The notes beneath the pieces are model-generated. The model had not been told where the DNA came from. It made no database searches and saw only the letters and a program-made list of their open reading frames with translations. Shown here piece by piece: positions 22,723 to 31,574 of a stretch of 64,000 nt of DNA. Every line of letters starts with the position of its first letter. Positions within the stretch are counted from its first letter, which is position 1. The stretch comes from Bacteroidales bacterium (GTDB lineage Bacteria; Bacteroidota; Bacteroidia; Bacteroidales; UBA10428): assembly GCA_016938235.1 (NCBI GenBank), contig JAFGVA010000150.1, forward strand, positions 62,001-126,000. The letters are read 5' to 3'. Both the position numbers and the translations under genes were made by a program.

Positions 22723-25677
22723 ATGTTTCAGCAGAACAACAATACAGATAAATTAAATAAGCTAAAGCTGAGTCTTGAGGGTGATTTGTTTACTGATAAC
22801 ATGTTAACTACAATTTATTCAACTGATGCTTCAGCCTATAAAGAGAAACCATTGGCGGTTGCTGTTCCAAAAACAAAAGATGATATTCTTAAGTTAATTT
22901 CTTTTGCACGAGAAAATAATACATCCATTATACCCAGAACAGCCGGAACATCTATTGCAGGCCAGGTAGTTGGAAATGGGTTGGTAGTAGATGTATCGAA
23001 ACACTTTAATAAAATTATTGAAATAAACCGGGAAGAAAAATGGGTTAGGGTGCAGCCGGGTGTAGTTCTGGATGAATTAAACAAAGAGATGGAACCTTAT
23101 GGTTTATTTTTCGGTCCCGAAACTTCAACATCAAACCGATGTATGATTGGTGGTATGGTTGGTAATAATTCATGCGGGGCTCATTCTTTGATTTACGGCA
23201 GCACAAGAGATCATACCCTTGAAGTAAAAGCAATACTCTCTGATAGTACGGAAGTGGTTTTCTCTGAATTAACAAAACAGGAATTCAATAATAAATGCAC
23301 GCTTAACAATTTAGAAGGAGAACTTTACAAACATATATATAGTTTATTGTCAGTAGAGAAAGTTCGTGACAATATTCTAAAGGAATTTCCCGATCCGGAA
23401 ATCAAAAGAAGAAATACAGGCTATGCCATTGATGTGTTAAGTGAGATGAACCCATTTAGCCGAAATGGAAAGAATTTTAATTTCTGTTCGCTTGTAGCTG
23501 GTTCAGAGGGCACCTTGTGTTTTGTAACAGAAATTAAACTTAACCTTGTTCCCTTACCACCAAAGCATAAAGGACTTCTGGTAGTTCATCATGATTCAAT
23601 TGAAAACGCCATAAGAGCAAATGTGCTGGCTTTAGAATTTAAACCTGTAGCAATAGAACTTATCGATAAATTTTTGTTGGATTGCACAAAAGATAGTGCC
23701 GAGCATAAACATAATCGTTTTTTTATTGAGGGTGATCCCGGAGCATTACTTTGTATCGAATTTGCTGAAAAATCAATGGAGGAAATTGAATCTAAGTCTC
23801 AGGAGTTAGTTGAAGCCTTTAAGGAAAAAGGTTATGGTTTTCATTATCCGCTATTATTCGGAAATGATATCTCAAAAGTTTGGGCATTACGCAAAGCCGG
23901 ATTGGGATTACTTTCAAATATTCCGGGAGATGCAAAACCACAGCCTGTAATTGAAGACACAGCAGTAAGCCCGAAAAAACTTCTGGATTATATAGATGAT
24001 TTTAACCTGGTACTTAAAGAAAACGATCTGACTTGTGTTTACTATGCGCATATAGCAACCGGAGAGTTGCATTTGAGACCAGTGATAAATCTTAAAGAAG
24101 AAAAAGGAGTTAAACAATTCAGGTTAGTAGCTACTGAAATAGCCAGACTGGTTAAAAAATATAAAGGGTCATTGAGTGGTGAGCATGGCGATGGTAGATT
24201 AAGAGGAGAGTTTATTCCTTTTATGATTGGAGAAGAAAATTACAAGCATCTCATTGACCTAAAAAAAGTTTGGGATCCTAATGGTGTATTCAATAAAGGA
24301 AAAATTACCAACACTCCTCCAATGGATACCATGCTTCGGTTTAATCCCGGAATTGAAACTCCTGAATTTGATACTGCGTTTGACTTTAGTGATACTTTAG
24401 GGTATGTGCGAATGGCCGAAAAATGCAACGGATCTGCTGATTGTCGCAAGAGCTCAGTCATAGGCGGAGTAATGTGTCCTAGTTACCAGGCAACAAAAGA
24501 TGAAAGAAATTCAACCCGTGCCAGGGCAAATATGTTAAGAGAGGTTTTAAACAACAACAACTCAAAGAATCGCTTCGATGACTCAGAACTTTATGATGTT
24601 TTAGACCTGTGTTTATCTTGTAAAGGCTGCAAAACCGAGTGTCCATCGGGTGTAGATATGGCAAAACTAAAATCGGAGTTCTTATATCAATATTTCAAAT
24701 CGCACTGGATACCAATTCGAACCAGGCTGATAGCCTCCTTTACATTTATTCAATCAGTAGGGTCGAAGTTTGCACTTTTCTATAACTATTTCATTGAAAA
24801 TAAAATTCTTTCAAAATATATTAAATTTATCATAGGTTTTGCTAAAGACCGAAGTATGCCAAGAGTTTACAGGCAAACCTGGGAAAAGTGGATGAAGAAA
24901 AATCTGGATTCACTAAATAACCAAATCAAAAATCCGGTTAAGGCTGTAATTGTTTTTATTGATGAGTTTACTAATTTCAACGATGTTCCGGTTGGAATAG
25001 CTGCTGTTAAATTATTAAATCAGCTTGGATATCAAATTAAGTTTTTGGGGTTTAAAGAAAGTGGCAGAGCGAGGATATCAAAAGGGTTTTTAAAAGATGC
25101 CCGAAAACTTGCAGAATTCCATGTCGAAAGAATTAAAAATCTGGTAACAGAAGACGCACCATTAGTAGGTATTGAGCCATCAGCTATTTTATCGTTCCGC
25201 GATGAATATCCTGATTTGTTGCGAGGAGAAATGAAAACAGCAGCAAATGAAATTGCTAAAAATGTATTTACAATTGAGGAGTTTATATATAAAGAGTTTA
25301 ATGCTGGTAATATTTCAAGAGATTCATTTACCGAAAAAGAAGCCAGAATATTATATCATGGCCATTGTCAACAAAAAATAACATCTGGCACAAAATCGGC
25401 CAAAGGTATTCTTGAAATACCTAAAGCTTATAAGGTTGAAGAAATTAAATCGGGTTGTTGTGGAATGGCCGGATCATTCGGATATGAAAAAGAGCATTTT
25501 GAATTATCGATGAAAATAGGAGAGATGGTTTTATTTCCGGCAATTCGATCTAAAAATAGCGAAACGATAATTTCGGCATCGGGAACTTCTTGTCGACATC
25601 ATATTAAAGATGGAACCGGGGCAATTGCTAAACATCCTGTTCAAATTTTATATGAAAGCTTAAAACCGGAAAATTGA
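22723..25677 (+). CDS. FAD-linked oxidase / Fe-S dehydrogenase fusion (GlcD-GlcF type)
   Basis: 984 residues. The N-terminal half is a PCMH/VAO-type FAD domain (RTAGTSIAGQVVG near 70; GGMVGNNSCGAHSLIYGSTRDH near 145-165) with the matching C-terminal FAD-oxidase cap (YYAHIATGELHLRP, SGEHGDGRLRGEF). The second half has two ferredoxin-like Cys motifs (CNGSADC...MCPSY and CLSCKGCKTECPSG) and a heterodisulfide-reductase-type Cys domain (CQQK..., SGCCGMAGSFGYEKE). This fusion is typical of D-lactate or D-2-hydroxyglutarate dehydrogenases such as YdiJ, oxidising a D-2-hydroxy acid and passing electrons on through Fe-S centres. The exact substrate cannot be read from sequence. It is a single gene. 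Confidence 0.92.
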   Translation: MFQQNNNTDKLNKLKLSLEGDLFTDNMLTTIYSTDASAYKEKPLAVAVPKTKDDILKLISFARENNTSIIPRTAGTSIAGQVVGNGLVVDVSKHFNKIIEINREEKWVRVQPGVVLDELNKEMEPYGLFFGPETSTSNRCMIGGMVGNNSCGAHSLIYGSTRDHTLEVKAILSDSTEVVFSELTKQEFNNKCTLNNLEGELYKHIYSLLSVEKVRDNILKEFPDPEIKRRNTGYAIDVLSEMNPFSRNGKNFNFCSLVAGSEGTLCFVTEIKLNLVPLPPKHKGLLVVHHDSIENAIRANVLALEFKPVAIELIDKFLLDCTKDSAEHKHNRFFIEGDPGALLCIEFAEKSMEEIESKSQELVEAFKEKGYGFHYPLLFGNDISKVWALRKAGLGLLSNIPGDAKPQPVIEDTAVSPKKLLDYIDDFNLVLKENDLTCVYYAHIATGELHLRPVINLKEEKGVKQFRLVATEIARLVKKYKGSLSGEHGDGRLRGEFIPFMIGEENYKHLIDLKKVWDPNGVFNKGKITNTPPMDTMLRFNPGIETPEFDTAFDFSDTLGYVRMAEKCNGSADCRKSSVIGGVMCPSYQATKDERNSTRARANMLREVLNNNNSKNRFDDSELYDVLDLCLSCKGCKTECPSGVDMAKLKSEFLYQYFKSHWIPIRTRLIASFTFIQSVGSKFALFYNYFIENKILSKYIKFIIGFAKDRSMPRVYRQTWEKWMKKNLDSLNNQIKNPVKAVIVFIDEFTNFNDVPVGIAAVKLLNQLGYQIKFLGFKESGRARISKGFLKDARKLAEFHVERIKNLVTEDAPLVGIEPSAILSFRDEYPDLLRGEMKTAANEIAKNVFTIEEFIYKEFNAGNISRDSFTEKEARILYHGHCQQKITSGTKSAKGILEIPKAYKVEEIKSGCCGMAGSFGYEKEHFELSMKIGEMVLFPAIRSKNSETIISASGTSCRHHIKDGTGAIAKHPVQILYESLKPEN

Positions 25678-25788
25678 AAAGTATTGGTATAAATTATTTT
25701 TGTCGTATATAAACAATCAGTACAAAGAATCACTCCTCTATTTAACATAATATAGAGCCTGAGAAGTTGTTTTTTCTAACAGGAGAGG

Positions 25789-27000
25789 TTAGTAGTGAAG
25801 CTTTTCTTTTTCTGATCTGGCAATAATAACTGCACCACAAGTATCACTCATAACATTGGTGGCGGTTCTGAGCATATCCAAAGGGCGGTCAATTGGCATT
25901 ACAAAAAACATAGCTTCTATTGGTAAACCTACCGAAGTGAAGATAATTGTCATGGTAACAAAACTTGCCATTGGAACACCTGCAGTTCCAATCGATGCAA
26001 GTAATGCTGTAGTTACCAAAACAAACTGTTGAGCCAAACTTAAATCATATCCTAAAGCCTGGGCAATAAAACCGGCAACAACTAATTCATACAAAGCAGT
26101 TCCATCCATATTAATGGTTGCTCCTAATGGCAGAGTGAAACTGGCAATTCTATTTGAAACGCCTGATTTCTCCTCTATAGTTTCAATTGTTAAAGGAAGG
26201 GTTGCGTTAGAACTTGCTGTAGAAAATGCTGTGAGAAACACATTTAGTAATGCCTTGTAATGTTTTACGGGATTAACCTTTCCAATGAAATACAGGATTA
26301 GAGGCAAGGTTATTAATAAATGGAATGCTAGCCCAACTACAACAACGAGAGCAAATTTTCCTAATCGTATCATGAGTTCAGGAAGGTTTTCCTGAACTGA
26401 AACCACATCTACAACAATACCCATTACACCTATTGGTGCAAATCGAATTACAAACAATGTTATCTTCATCATTACTTCAAATACAGCATCAAAAATATTG
26501 GTAAGTAATTGTCGTTTAGTAGCTTCCAGTTTAGTAATAAACACACCCAATAGCAATGAGAAGAAAATAATAGCCAGCATGTCGGCACTTGATATGGCTT
26601 GAAAAATATTGTCAGGGACAATGTTAATTATGGTGTCTTTAAGTGAAGGTTCTTCAAGTGTTGTCGCTGTAATTCCCGAAAAATCGATGTTTGCCCCTAC
26701 ACCAGGTTTTACAATATTTACAAGGAAAAGGCCTGTAAGTATGGCTAATATACTGGTTGACAAATAATAAACCAGCGTTTTAATACCTATTCGCCCCAAC
26801 GTAGAGCCTTGCTGAATATTGGTTACCCCTATTATTAATGAACTCATTATTAATGGAACCACTATCATTTTAAGAGCTCTGATAAACAATATTCCTAAAA
26901 CAGATAAATAGGGAACTATTGGCTTAAGGAAAATGCCAAAAATAACTCCAAGAATTATTCCTATTAGAATTTGCCAGTGTAGGGGAATTTTGCGCAACAT
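25789..27000 (-). CDS. Dicarboxylate/amino acid:cation symporter (DAACS family)
   Basis: A 403-residue inner-membrane glutamate-transporter homologue with 8 helices and two re-entrant loops. Signatures are the Ser-rich loop AFSTASSNATLPLT, NMDGTALYE (NMDGT cation-site motif) and the C-terminal PIDRPLDMLRTATNVMSDT with the Arg/Asp substrate residues. It takes up glutamate, aspartate or C4-dicarboxylates with Na+ or H+. Arg rather than Gln at the helix-8 position is not certain enough to choose between them. It is a single gene reading leftward, with a long AT-rich upstream region shared with the XRE gene. Confidence 0.94.
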   Translation of the reverse strand: MLRKIPLHWQILIGIILGVIFGIFLKPIVPYLSVLGILFIRALKMIVVPLIMSSLIIGVTNIQQGSTLGRIGIKTLVYYLSTSILAILTGLFLVNIVKPGVGANIDFSGITATTLEEPSLKDTIINIVPDNIFQAISSADMLAIIFFSLLLGVFITKLEATKRQLLTNIFDAVFEVMMKITLFVIRFAPIGVMGIVVDVVSVQENLPELMIRLGKFALVVVVGLAFHLLITLPLILYFIGKVNPVKHYKALLNVFLTAFSTASSNATLPLTIETIEEKSGVSNRIASFTLPLGATINMDGTALYELVVAGFIAQALGYDLSLAQQFVLVTTALLASIGTAGVPMASFVTMTIIFTSVGLPIEAMFFVMPIDRPLDMLRTATNVMSDTCGAVIIARSEKEKLHY

Positions 27001-27305
27001 ATTGTGTTTTTAATTTGCTTAAAAGAAAAGATAATTCGTACATATCTAAAATCTTTCTAAAAATATTCAATTCTCAGAGCATTAAAAAATATTTAGGCAA
27101 ATACACAAATGTAATCGCATAAAACAATTAAAATGTACATATGTAAAACATCATAAATCTTAATTATTGAAGCATAATATACAATAGTAAACCAAAATTA
27201 ATAATGTAATGCACCTGTATACAATCAAAAAGTATAGTAAAATTTTGTATTTTAATGTACACTAAATCAGTAAAATAACACATTTATATAAAGTGATAGT
27301 TTAAT

Positions 27306-27313
27306 TAATTTTG
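27306..27313 (+). promoter_or_regulatory. Possible -7 element for the XRE gene
   Basis: TAATTTTG matches TAnnTTTG. Transcription from it would give a leader of about 225 bases; no TTTG is seen at -33. A nearer promoter cannot be excluded. Confidence 0.35.
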
Positions 27314-27527
27314 TAATTTTATGTATAAATCGAAGAGGAATGAATAATTTAGGAATAATACTGACTGCAAATCAGTTCTTTATATAAAAACATTGAAGTT
27401 ATTGTTTGGTTGCATATTAATATTTTCAGCAATACCTTGCGATATAAATTCTATTTTGTAAATTCACAATTAGATACAAATTCACAAATACAAATTACTA
27501 GTCACTAAATAACAAATGTAAAAACAA

Positions 27528-27539
27528 TTACAATTGTAA
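27528..27539. promoter_or_regulatory. Perfect 12-bp palindrome just before the XRE start codon
   Basis: TTACAATTGTAA is a perfect palindrome ending five bases before the ATG at 27545. A related TAACAAATGTAA lies 18 bases further upstream. Binding here would block translation-start or early transcription regions, fitting autorepression by the encoded HTH protein. Confidence 0.45.
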
Positions 27540-27544
27540 ACCGG

Positions 27545-28009
27545 ATGGAAGAAAGATTACAGAAGTTATTAGTACATTACAAATTAACATCGGCTCAACT
27601 AGCAGATAGTATTGATGTTCAGAGGTCTAGTATTTCGCATATTTTAAGTGGCCGAAATAAACCCAGTTATGATTTTTTATTAAAAATAATTCAATCTTTT
27701 AATGATTTAAATGCTGAATGGCTGATTACCGGTAATGGAAATATGCTAAAATCAGACATCGTTTCCGGTGCTGATCATAACAATATAGGGAATAAAGACC
27801 TTTTTACCTCAATACCTGTTAAAACACCTGTAAATGAGGTGATAGAAGATATGGTTAAACCTCACTCAGAGAACAATGAAATATTAAAAAACAACGATTT
27901 AAATAGTGAAAAAAGTGAGAAAAAACAAGAGATTACAAATGTAAACAAGCTGAAATCTGTTATATTAATATATGATGATGATACTTTTGAGATTCTAAAA
28001 AGCAAGTAA
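27545..28009 (+). CDS. XRE-family HTH transcriptional regulator
   Basis: 154 residues. Residues 4-60 are a Cro/C1-type helix-turn-helix (LTSAQLADSIDVQRSSISHILSG with the recognition helix near 27-36). A polar, probably disordered Asn/Glu/Lys linker follows (65-135). The protein ends in a short conserved tail (LKSVILIYDDDTFEIL) seen in many small Bacteroidota XRE proteins. Its target may be its own promoter, where TTACAATTGTAA and ACAAATGTAA sites cluster; one ACAAATGTAA also lies inside the gene (27935-27944). Neither neighbouring gene suggests its signal. Confidence 0.88.
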   Translation: MEERLQKLLVHYKLTSAQLADSIDVQRSSISHILSGRNKPSYDFLLKIIQSFNDLNAEWLITGNGNMLKSDIVSGADHNNIGNKDLFTSIPVKTPVNEVIEDMVKPHSENNEILKNNDLNSEKSEKKQEITNVNKLKSVILIYDDDTFEILKSK

Positions 28010-28233
28010 TCGCTGAGGATTCAATATTTCCTTCAGATTAAACTACAAAATAAATTATTGTATTGTAAGAGGCTTATACATATCTCCAATTTGTTTTCAT
28101 TTTATTACTTTCTAACCTTTTTCCATAAATCTCAATTCGAGTTCTTATTTTATCATCAGAAATTTGTTGATATATTTTAAAAACAATCTAATCTACTTAG
28201 CAACATTCATGATTATTTTTTTTTAAAAAGTGG

Positions 28234-28241
28234 TAGTTTTG
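28234..28241 (+). promoter_or_regulatory. -7 element of pyrK-pyrD
   Basis: TAGTTTTG matches TAnnTTTG exactly and ends only five bases before the pyrK ATG at 28247, so the predicted transcript starts at or next to the start codon, i.e. a leaderless message. Confidence 0.5.
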
Positions 28242-28246
28242 CAGCA

Positions 28247-29044
28247 ATGAATAATATAAAAGCAAAAAAAAGAGTTGAAGATTTTACCATTATTGAGAAT
28301 AAGCGTCTTAATAAGGAGTTCTTTATACTTAAGTTAAAATCAGCCGGAGAACTTCCGGTCATACTCCCTGGTCAGTTTGCTGAGGTTCGGATTGATGATA
28401 ATCCAACCACTTTTTTACGAAGACCGATTTCAATCTATAATGTTGATTATTCTGGCAATACAATAGAATTACTAATAAAAATTGCTGGTGATGGTACTAA
28501 AAAACTATCAGAACTTAAAGACGGCGGTATCTTAAATATTGTATATCCATTAGGTAACAGCTTTTCAAAACCAGCAGGAACAAAAGTATTACTCATTGGA
28601 GGTGGCACCGGAGTAGCACCCATGTTGATACTTGGTAAATATATGAAAGCAAATTGGGGAATTGAACCTTTGTTTTTATTGGGATATCGTTCAGATAAGC
28701 TAATAATTGAAAAAGAGAGATTTGAAGCCTTGGGTAAAGTATATATTACTACCGAAGACGGTTCCGATGGCTACAAAGGTTTTGTAACTCAGCATCCGAT
28801 ATTGAATGAGCCAGAAAGCAATTTCGATATAATTTACACTTGTGGACCAGAAATAATGATGAAAGCAATTGCTAAAAAAGCAAAAGAGCTTAATTCTGCT
28901 TGTGAAGTATCGCTTGAGAATCTTATGGGATGTGGTATTGGAGCATGTTTGTGTTGTATTGTCGACACAAAAGATAAAGGAAATGTAAATACTTGCACCG
29001 AGGGACCGGTTTTTAACTCTGAAAGATTAAAATGGCAAATCTGA
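28247..29044 (+). CDS. pyrK: Dihydroorotate dehydrogenase B, electron-transfer subunit
   Basis: The 265-residue FAD/[2Fe-2S] partner of PyrD that passes electrons from dihydroorotate to NAD. Motifs: [10 protein letters not shown] (FAD-binding RxxS/T near 50-59), [10 protein letters not shown] near 119-128 (NAD site), and the C-terminal Cys cluster [16 protein letters not shown]...NTCTEGP for the [2Fe-2S] centre. It overlaps pyrD by 13 bases, so the two are translated together. It works in pyrimidine synthesis; this NAD-linked type suits an anaerobe. A -7 element nearly touches its start codon. Confidence 0.95.
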   Translation: MNNIKAKKRVEDFTIIENKRLNKEFFILKLKSAGELPVILPGQFAEVRIDDNPTTFLRRPISIYNVDYSGNTIELLIKIAGDGTKKLSELKDGGILNIVYPLGNSFSKPAGTKVLLIGGGTGVAPMLILGKYMKANWGIEPLFLLGYRSDKLIIEKERFEALGKVYITTEDGSDGYKGFVTQHPILNEPESNFDIIYTCGPEIMMKAIAKKAKELNSACEVSLENLMGCGIGACLCCIVDTKDKGNVNTCTEGPVFNSERLKWQI

Positions 29045-29943
29045 AAACCAATATAGGAAAACTGGAAATAAAGAATCCGGTTATGACAGCTTCAGGAACC
29101 TTTGGCTTTGGGACTGAATATGAGGATTTTATTGATATTTCCAGGTTGGGTGGAATTCTTGTAAAAGGAATTACCGGGGCCGAACGACAAGGAAATCCTT
29201 ATCCCAGGATGGCAGAAACTCCTTCGGGCATGCTTAATGCAGTAGGTCTTCAGAATAAAGGAATTGATTATTTTGTAGAACATATTTATCCTGAAATTTC
29301 GAAATTCGATACAGAAATAATCGTTAATGTAAACGGTGGAACAATCGAAGAATATATTGATGTTGCATCAAAAGTTGAAAAATTAAATAAAATTAAGGCT
29401 ATTGAGCTTAATATTTCCTGTCCGAATGTAAAACAGGGAGGAATGGTTTTTGGAACGCATTGTCCATCGGCCGTTGCTGTTACCCAGGCTGTTAGAAATG
29501 CATATTCGAAAACCCTTATGGTTAAGTTATCTCCTAATGTTACCAATATTGTTGATTTTGCATTAGCCGTAGAAGAAGCAGGAGCAGATTCTATCTCTTT
29601 GATTAACACTTTATTAGGAATGGCTATTGATGCAAAAACGCGTAAGCCATTGCTTTCAACAATAACAGGAGGTCTTTCGGGTCCTGCTGTAAAACCTGTT
29701 GCTTTGCGTATGGTCTGGCAGGTGGCCAAGTCTGTAAAAATACCTGTAATCGGAATGGGAGGCATTATGAATGCTACCGACGCTATTGAATTTTTTCTTG
29801 CTGGTGCCTCAGCAATACAGGTTGGTACGGCTAATTTCATCAATCCGGCTGTTACAATCGAAATTCTTGAAGGCATAAATGAATACCTTGACAATAACGG
29901 GTTTTCCTGCTTAAGTGAAATTGTTGGAGCCCTGGATATATAG
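29032..29943 (+). CDS. pyrD: Dihydroorotate dehydrogenase B, catalytic subunit
   Basis: A 303-residue FMN TIM-barrel enzyme oxidising dihydroorotate to orotate. Motifs: ASGTFGFG near 20 (FMN), the NAVGLQNKG segment near 65, [12 protein letters not shown] near 125-136 (catalytic Cys of class 1B, where class 2 has Ser), VKLSPNVT, and the C-terminal [29 protein letters not shown] phosphate-binding region. It begins inside the pyrK 3' end (13-base overlap). Cytosolic heterotetramer with PyrK. Confidence 0.96.
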   Translation: MANLKTNIGKLEIKNPVMTASGTFGFGTEYEDFIDISRLGGILVKGITGAERQGNPYPRMAETPSGMLNAVGLQNKGIDYFVEHIYPEISKFDTEIIVNVNGGTIEEYIDVASKVEKLNKIKAIELNISCPNVKQGGMVFGTHCPSAVAVTQAVRNAYSKTLMVKLSPNVTNIVDFALAVEEAGADSISLINTLLGMAIDAKTRKPLLSTITGGLSGPAVKPVALRMVWQVAKSVKIPVIGMGGIMNATDAIEFFLAGASAIQVGTANFINPAVTIEILEGINEYLDNNGFSCLSEIVGALDI

Positions 29944-30097
29944 TTTTATTATTTTGAATAACTGAATTCCGGTTGACCTGTTTTGTACATAAGCAATCCA
30001 ACTTATATTGTATTTAATAAATACAGCGAATTATTTCATTATGAAGTAATTAAATAAAGGAATATCTAGTTCTCCTATTAAAACTTATTTGCCTGTC

Positions 30098-30127
30098 TTG
30101 CTAAAATTATCAATTTTAACTACTTTG
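30098..30127 (+). promoter_or_regulatory. Promoter of the OmpA/TPR gene pair
   Basis: TTG at 30098-30100 and TACTTTG at 30121-30127 with a 20-base spacer fit the Bacteroidota pattern with one deviation in the -7 box (TACTTTG for TAnnTTTG). It lies 31 bases before the ATG at 30159. Confidence 0.5.
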
Positions 30128-30158
30128 GTAATTCATTTAACCACAAAAACTTAAAGCT

Positions 30159-31559
30159 ATGGCAAAAAAACCGGCCATTACCCTTCTCGTAATTGCAATT
30201 GGTATATCTTTTAGTCAGACAATCCATACACAGTCAAAGAATCTGGTTGTTAATTCTTCGTTTGAAGAATATGAGAAGTGTCCTCAGGATTATACTCCAC
30301 AAGACCATTCGCATAAAATGATTCCTGGCTGGGGATATCCAACTCTGGCAACTCCTGATTACTTTAACCGTTGTTCTCCTTCAAGAGCAGACGGAGTAAG
30401 CGTTCCTAAAAACTTTGCCGGGGAAAGCGAACCTCATTCCGGCGATGGTTATGCGGGAGCAATTCTTAGCGGTACTGACGATGGCTACAGAGAATACCTG
30501 CAGGGTACACTAAGCGAACCCCTGATAGCCGGGAAGCAGTATTGTGTAACATTCTATTCCAAGCTTGCTTCATTTTCGAAATTCGCTGTTGATCAGCTAA
30601 GTTTATACTTTAGCGATATTGAAGTTAAAAACGAGTTAATGGTAAATCTTGCCTATAAACCCCAAATTAACAATAATGTAGGGCTATTTCTTGATAACAT
30701 TGATGATTGGGAAGAAACCTGCACTGTATACACAGCCAGGGGAGGTGAGAAATTCTTCATAATTGGCAATTTTAAGTCATACGAGAATACAAACTATGTT
30801 GCAACAGATAAAAACATGAAAAACCTTAGAAATAAGGAATATGCCTACTACTTTTTCGACGATGTAATAATAAAACCTCTTGATAATTGCACCGATTGTA
30901 ATTGTGTACAGCACGATTTTGAAGCAGAAATAATTGACACAGGGTATACTGGAGGTTACAATCCCATCACAGAAAAAATAGAGCGCAGGGTTAATGATGG
31001 CCATATTAAAATTGGTATGATTGGAGGAACACCACCTTACAGAGTTGAATGGAATCATAATCTTACAGGAGCTGAATTGTCAAATTTGCCGGCAGGAGAG
31101 TATACCTACATTGCTTATGATGCATTTAATTGCCAGTCAACCGGAAAAGTTGTTTTTACAGAGCCAAAGGTAGATATTGATGTTTTTAAAGGTGGACTGG
31201 AAAGTATTGAAGAAGGAGGATCTATTGTTCTTCAGAATATATTTTTTGAATTTAATAAGACTGCATTGTTGCCCGAATCTTTTCCGGAACTTGATAAAGT
31301 TGTTGATTTTATGCTTAAAAACAATATCGGGCTAATTGAAATATCTGGTCATACCGATAGCGATGGTTCAGATACCTACAACCAAAAACTTTCCGAGGGC
31401 AGAGCCAGATCCGTTGTTCAATACCTGGCTTCAAAAGGTGTTGATGCCGGTCATATGAAGGCAGTTGGTTATGGTGAGTCAAAGCCAATTGATACTAATT
31501 TTTCAGATGCCGGTAAGGCTCGGAACAGAAGAGTTGAATTTACATTGTTGAAAAAGTAA
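30159..31559 (+). CDS. OmpA-family outer-membrane protein
   Basis: 466 residues. A signal peptide (cleaved near IHTQ, residue 23) leads to an N-terminal beta-sandwich found in many Bacteroidota OmpA proteins (NLVVNSSFEEYEKCP...GWGYPT...YFNRCSP...GDGYAG). A short domain with GGTPPYRVEWN (SprB-repeat-like) follows near 280. A C-terminal OmpA peptidoglycan-binding domain spans 360-466 (FFEFNKTALLPES, GHTDSDGSDTYNQKLSEGRA, NRRVEF). It would tie an outer-membrane or periplasmic assembly to peptidoglycan. It lies 15 bases upstream of the TPR/propeller gene, probably in one operon. Confidence 0.92.
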   Translation: MAKKPAITLLVIAIGISFSQTIHTQSKNLVVNSSFEEYEKCPQDYTPQDHSHKMIPGWGYPTLATPDYFNRCSPSRADGVSVPKNFAGESEPHSGDGYAGAILSGTDDGYREYLQGTLSEPLIAGKQYCVTFYSKLASFSKFAVDQLSLYFSDIEVKNELMVNLAYKPQINNNVGLFLDNIDDWEETCTVYTARGGEKFFIIGNFKSYENTNYVATDKNMKNLRNKEYAYYFFDDVIIKPLDNCTDCNCVQHDFEAEIIDTGYTGGYNPITEKIERRVNDGHIKIGMIGGTPPYRVEWNHNLTGAELSNLPAGEYTYIAYDAFNCQSTGKVVFTEPKVDIDVFKGGLESIEEGGSIVLQNIFFEFNKTALLPESFPELDKVVDFMLKNNIGLIEISGHTDSDGSDTYNQKLSEGRARSVVQYLASKGVDAGHMKAVGYGESKPIDTNFSDAGKARNRRVEFTLLKK

Positions 31560-31574
31560 AAACCCCGTGCTGTT

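Larger units (their letters stand above)
27001..27544. other. 544-bp AT-rich divergent region
   Basis: Between the symporter and XRE regulator genes. I see no coding sequence. It holds a -7-like TAATTTTG at 27306-27313, the decamer ACAAATGTAA at 27105-27114 and 27512-27521, and the palindrome TTACAATTGTAA at 27528-27539. Confidence 0.6.

Noticed and set aside
25775-25792. Hairpin CTAAC...GTTAG near the symporter stop as terminator
   Set aside because: The stem is only five bp, it overlaps the coding end, and no T-run follows in the leftward direction.
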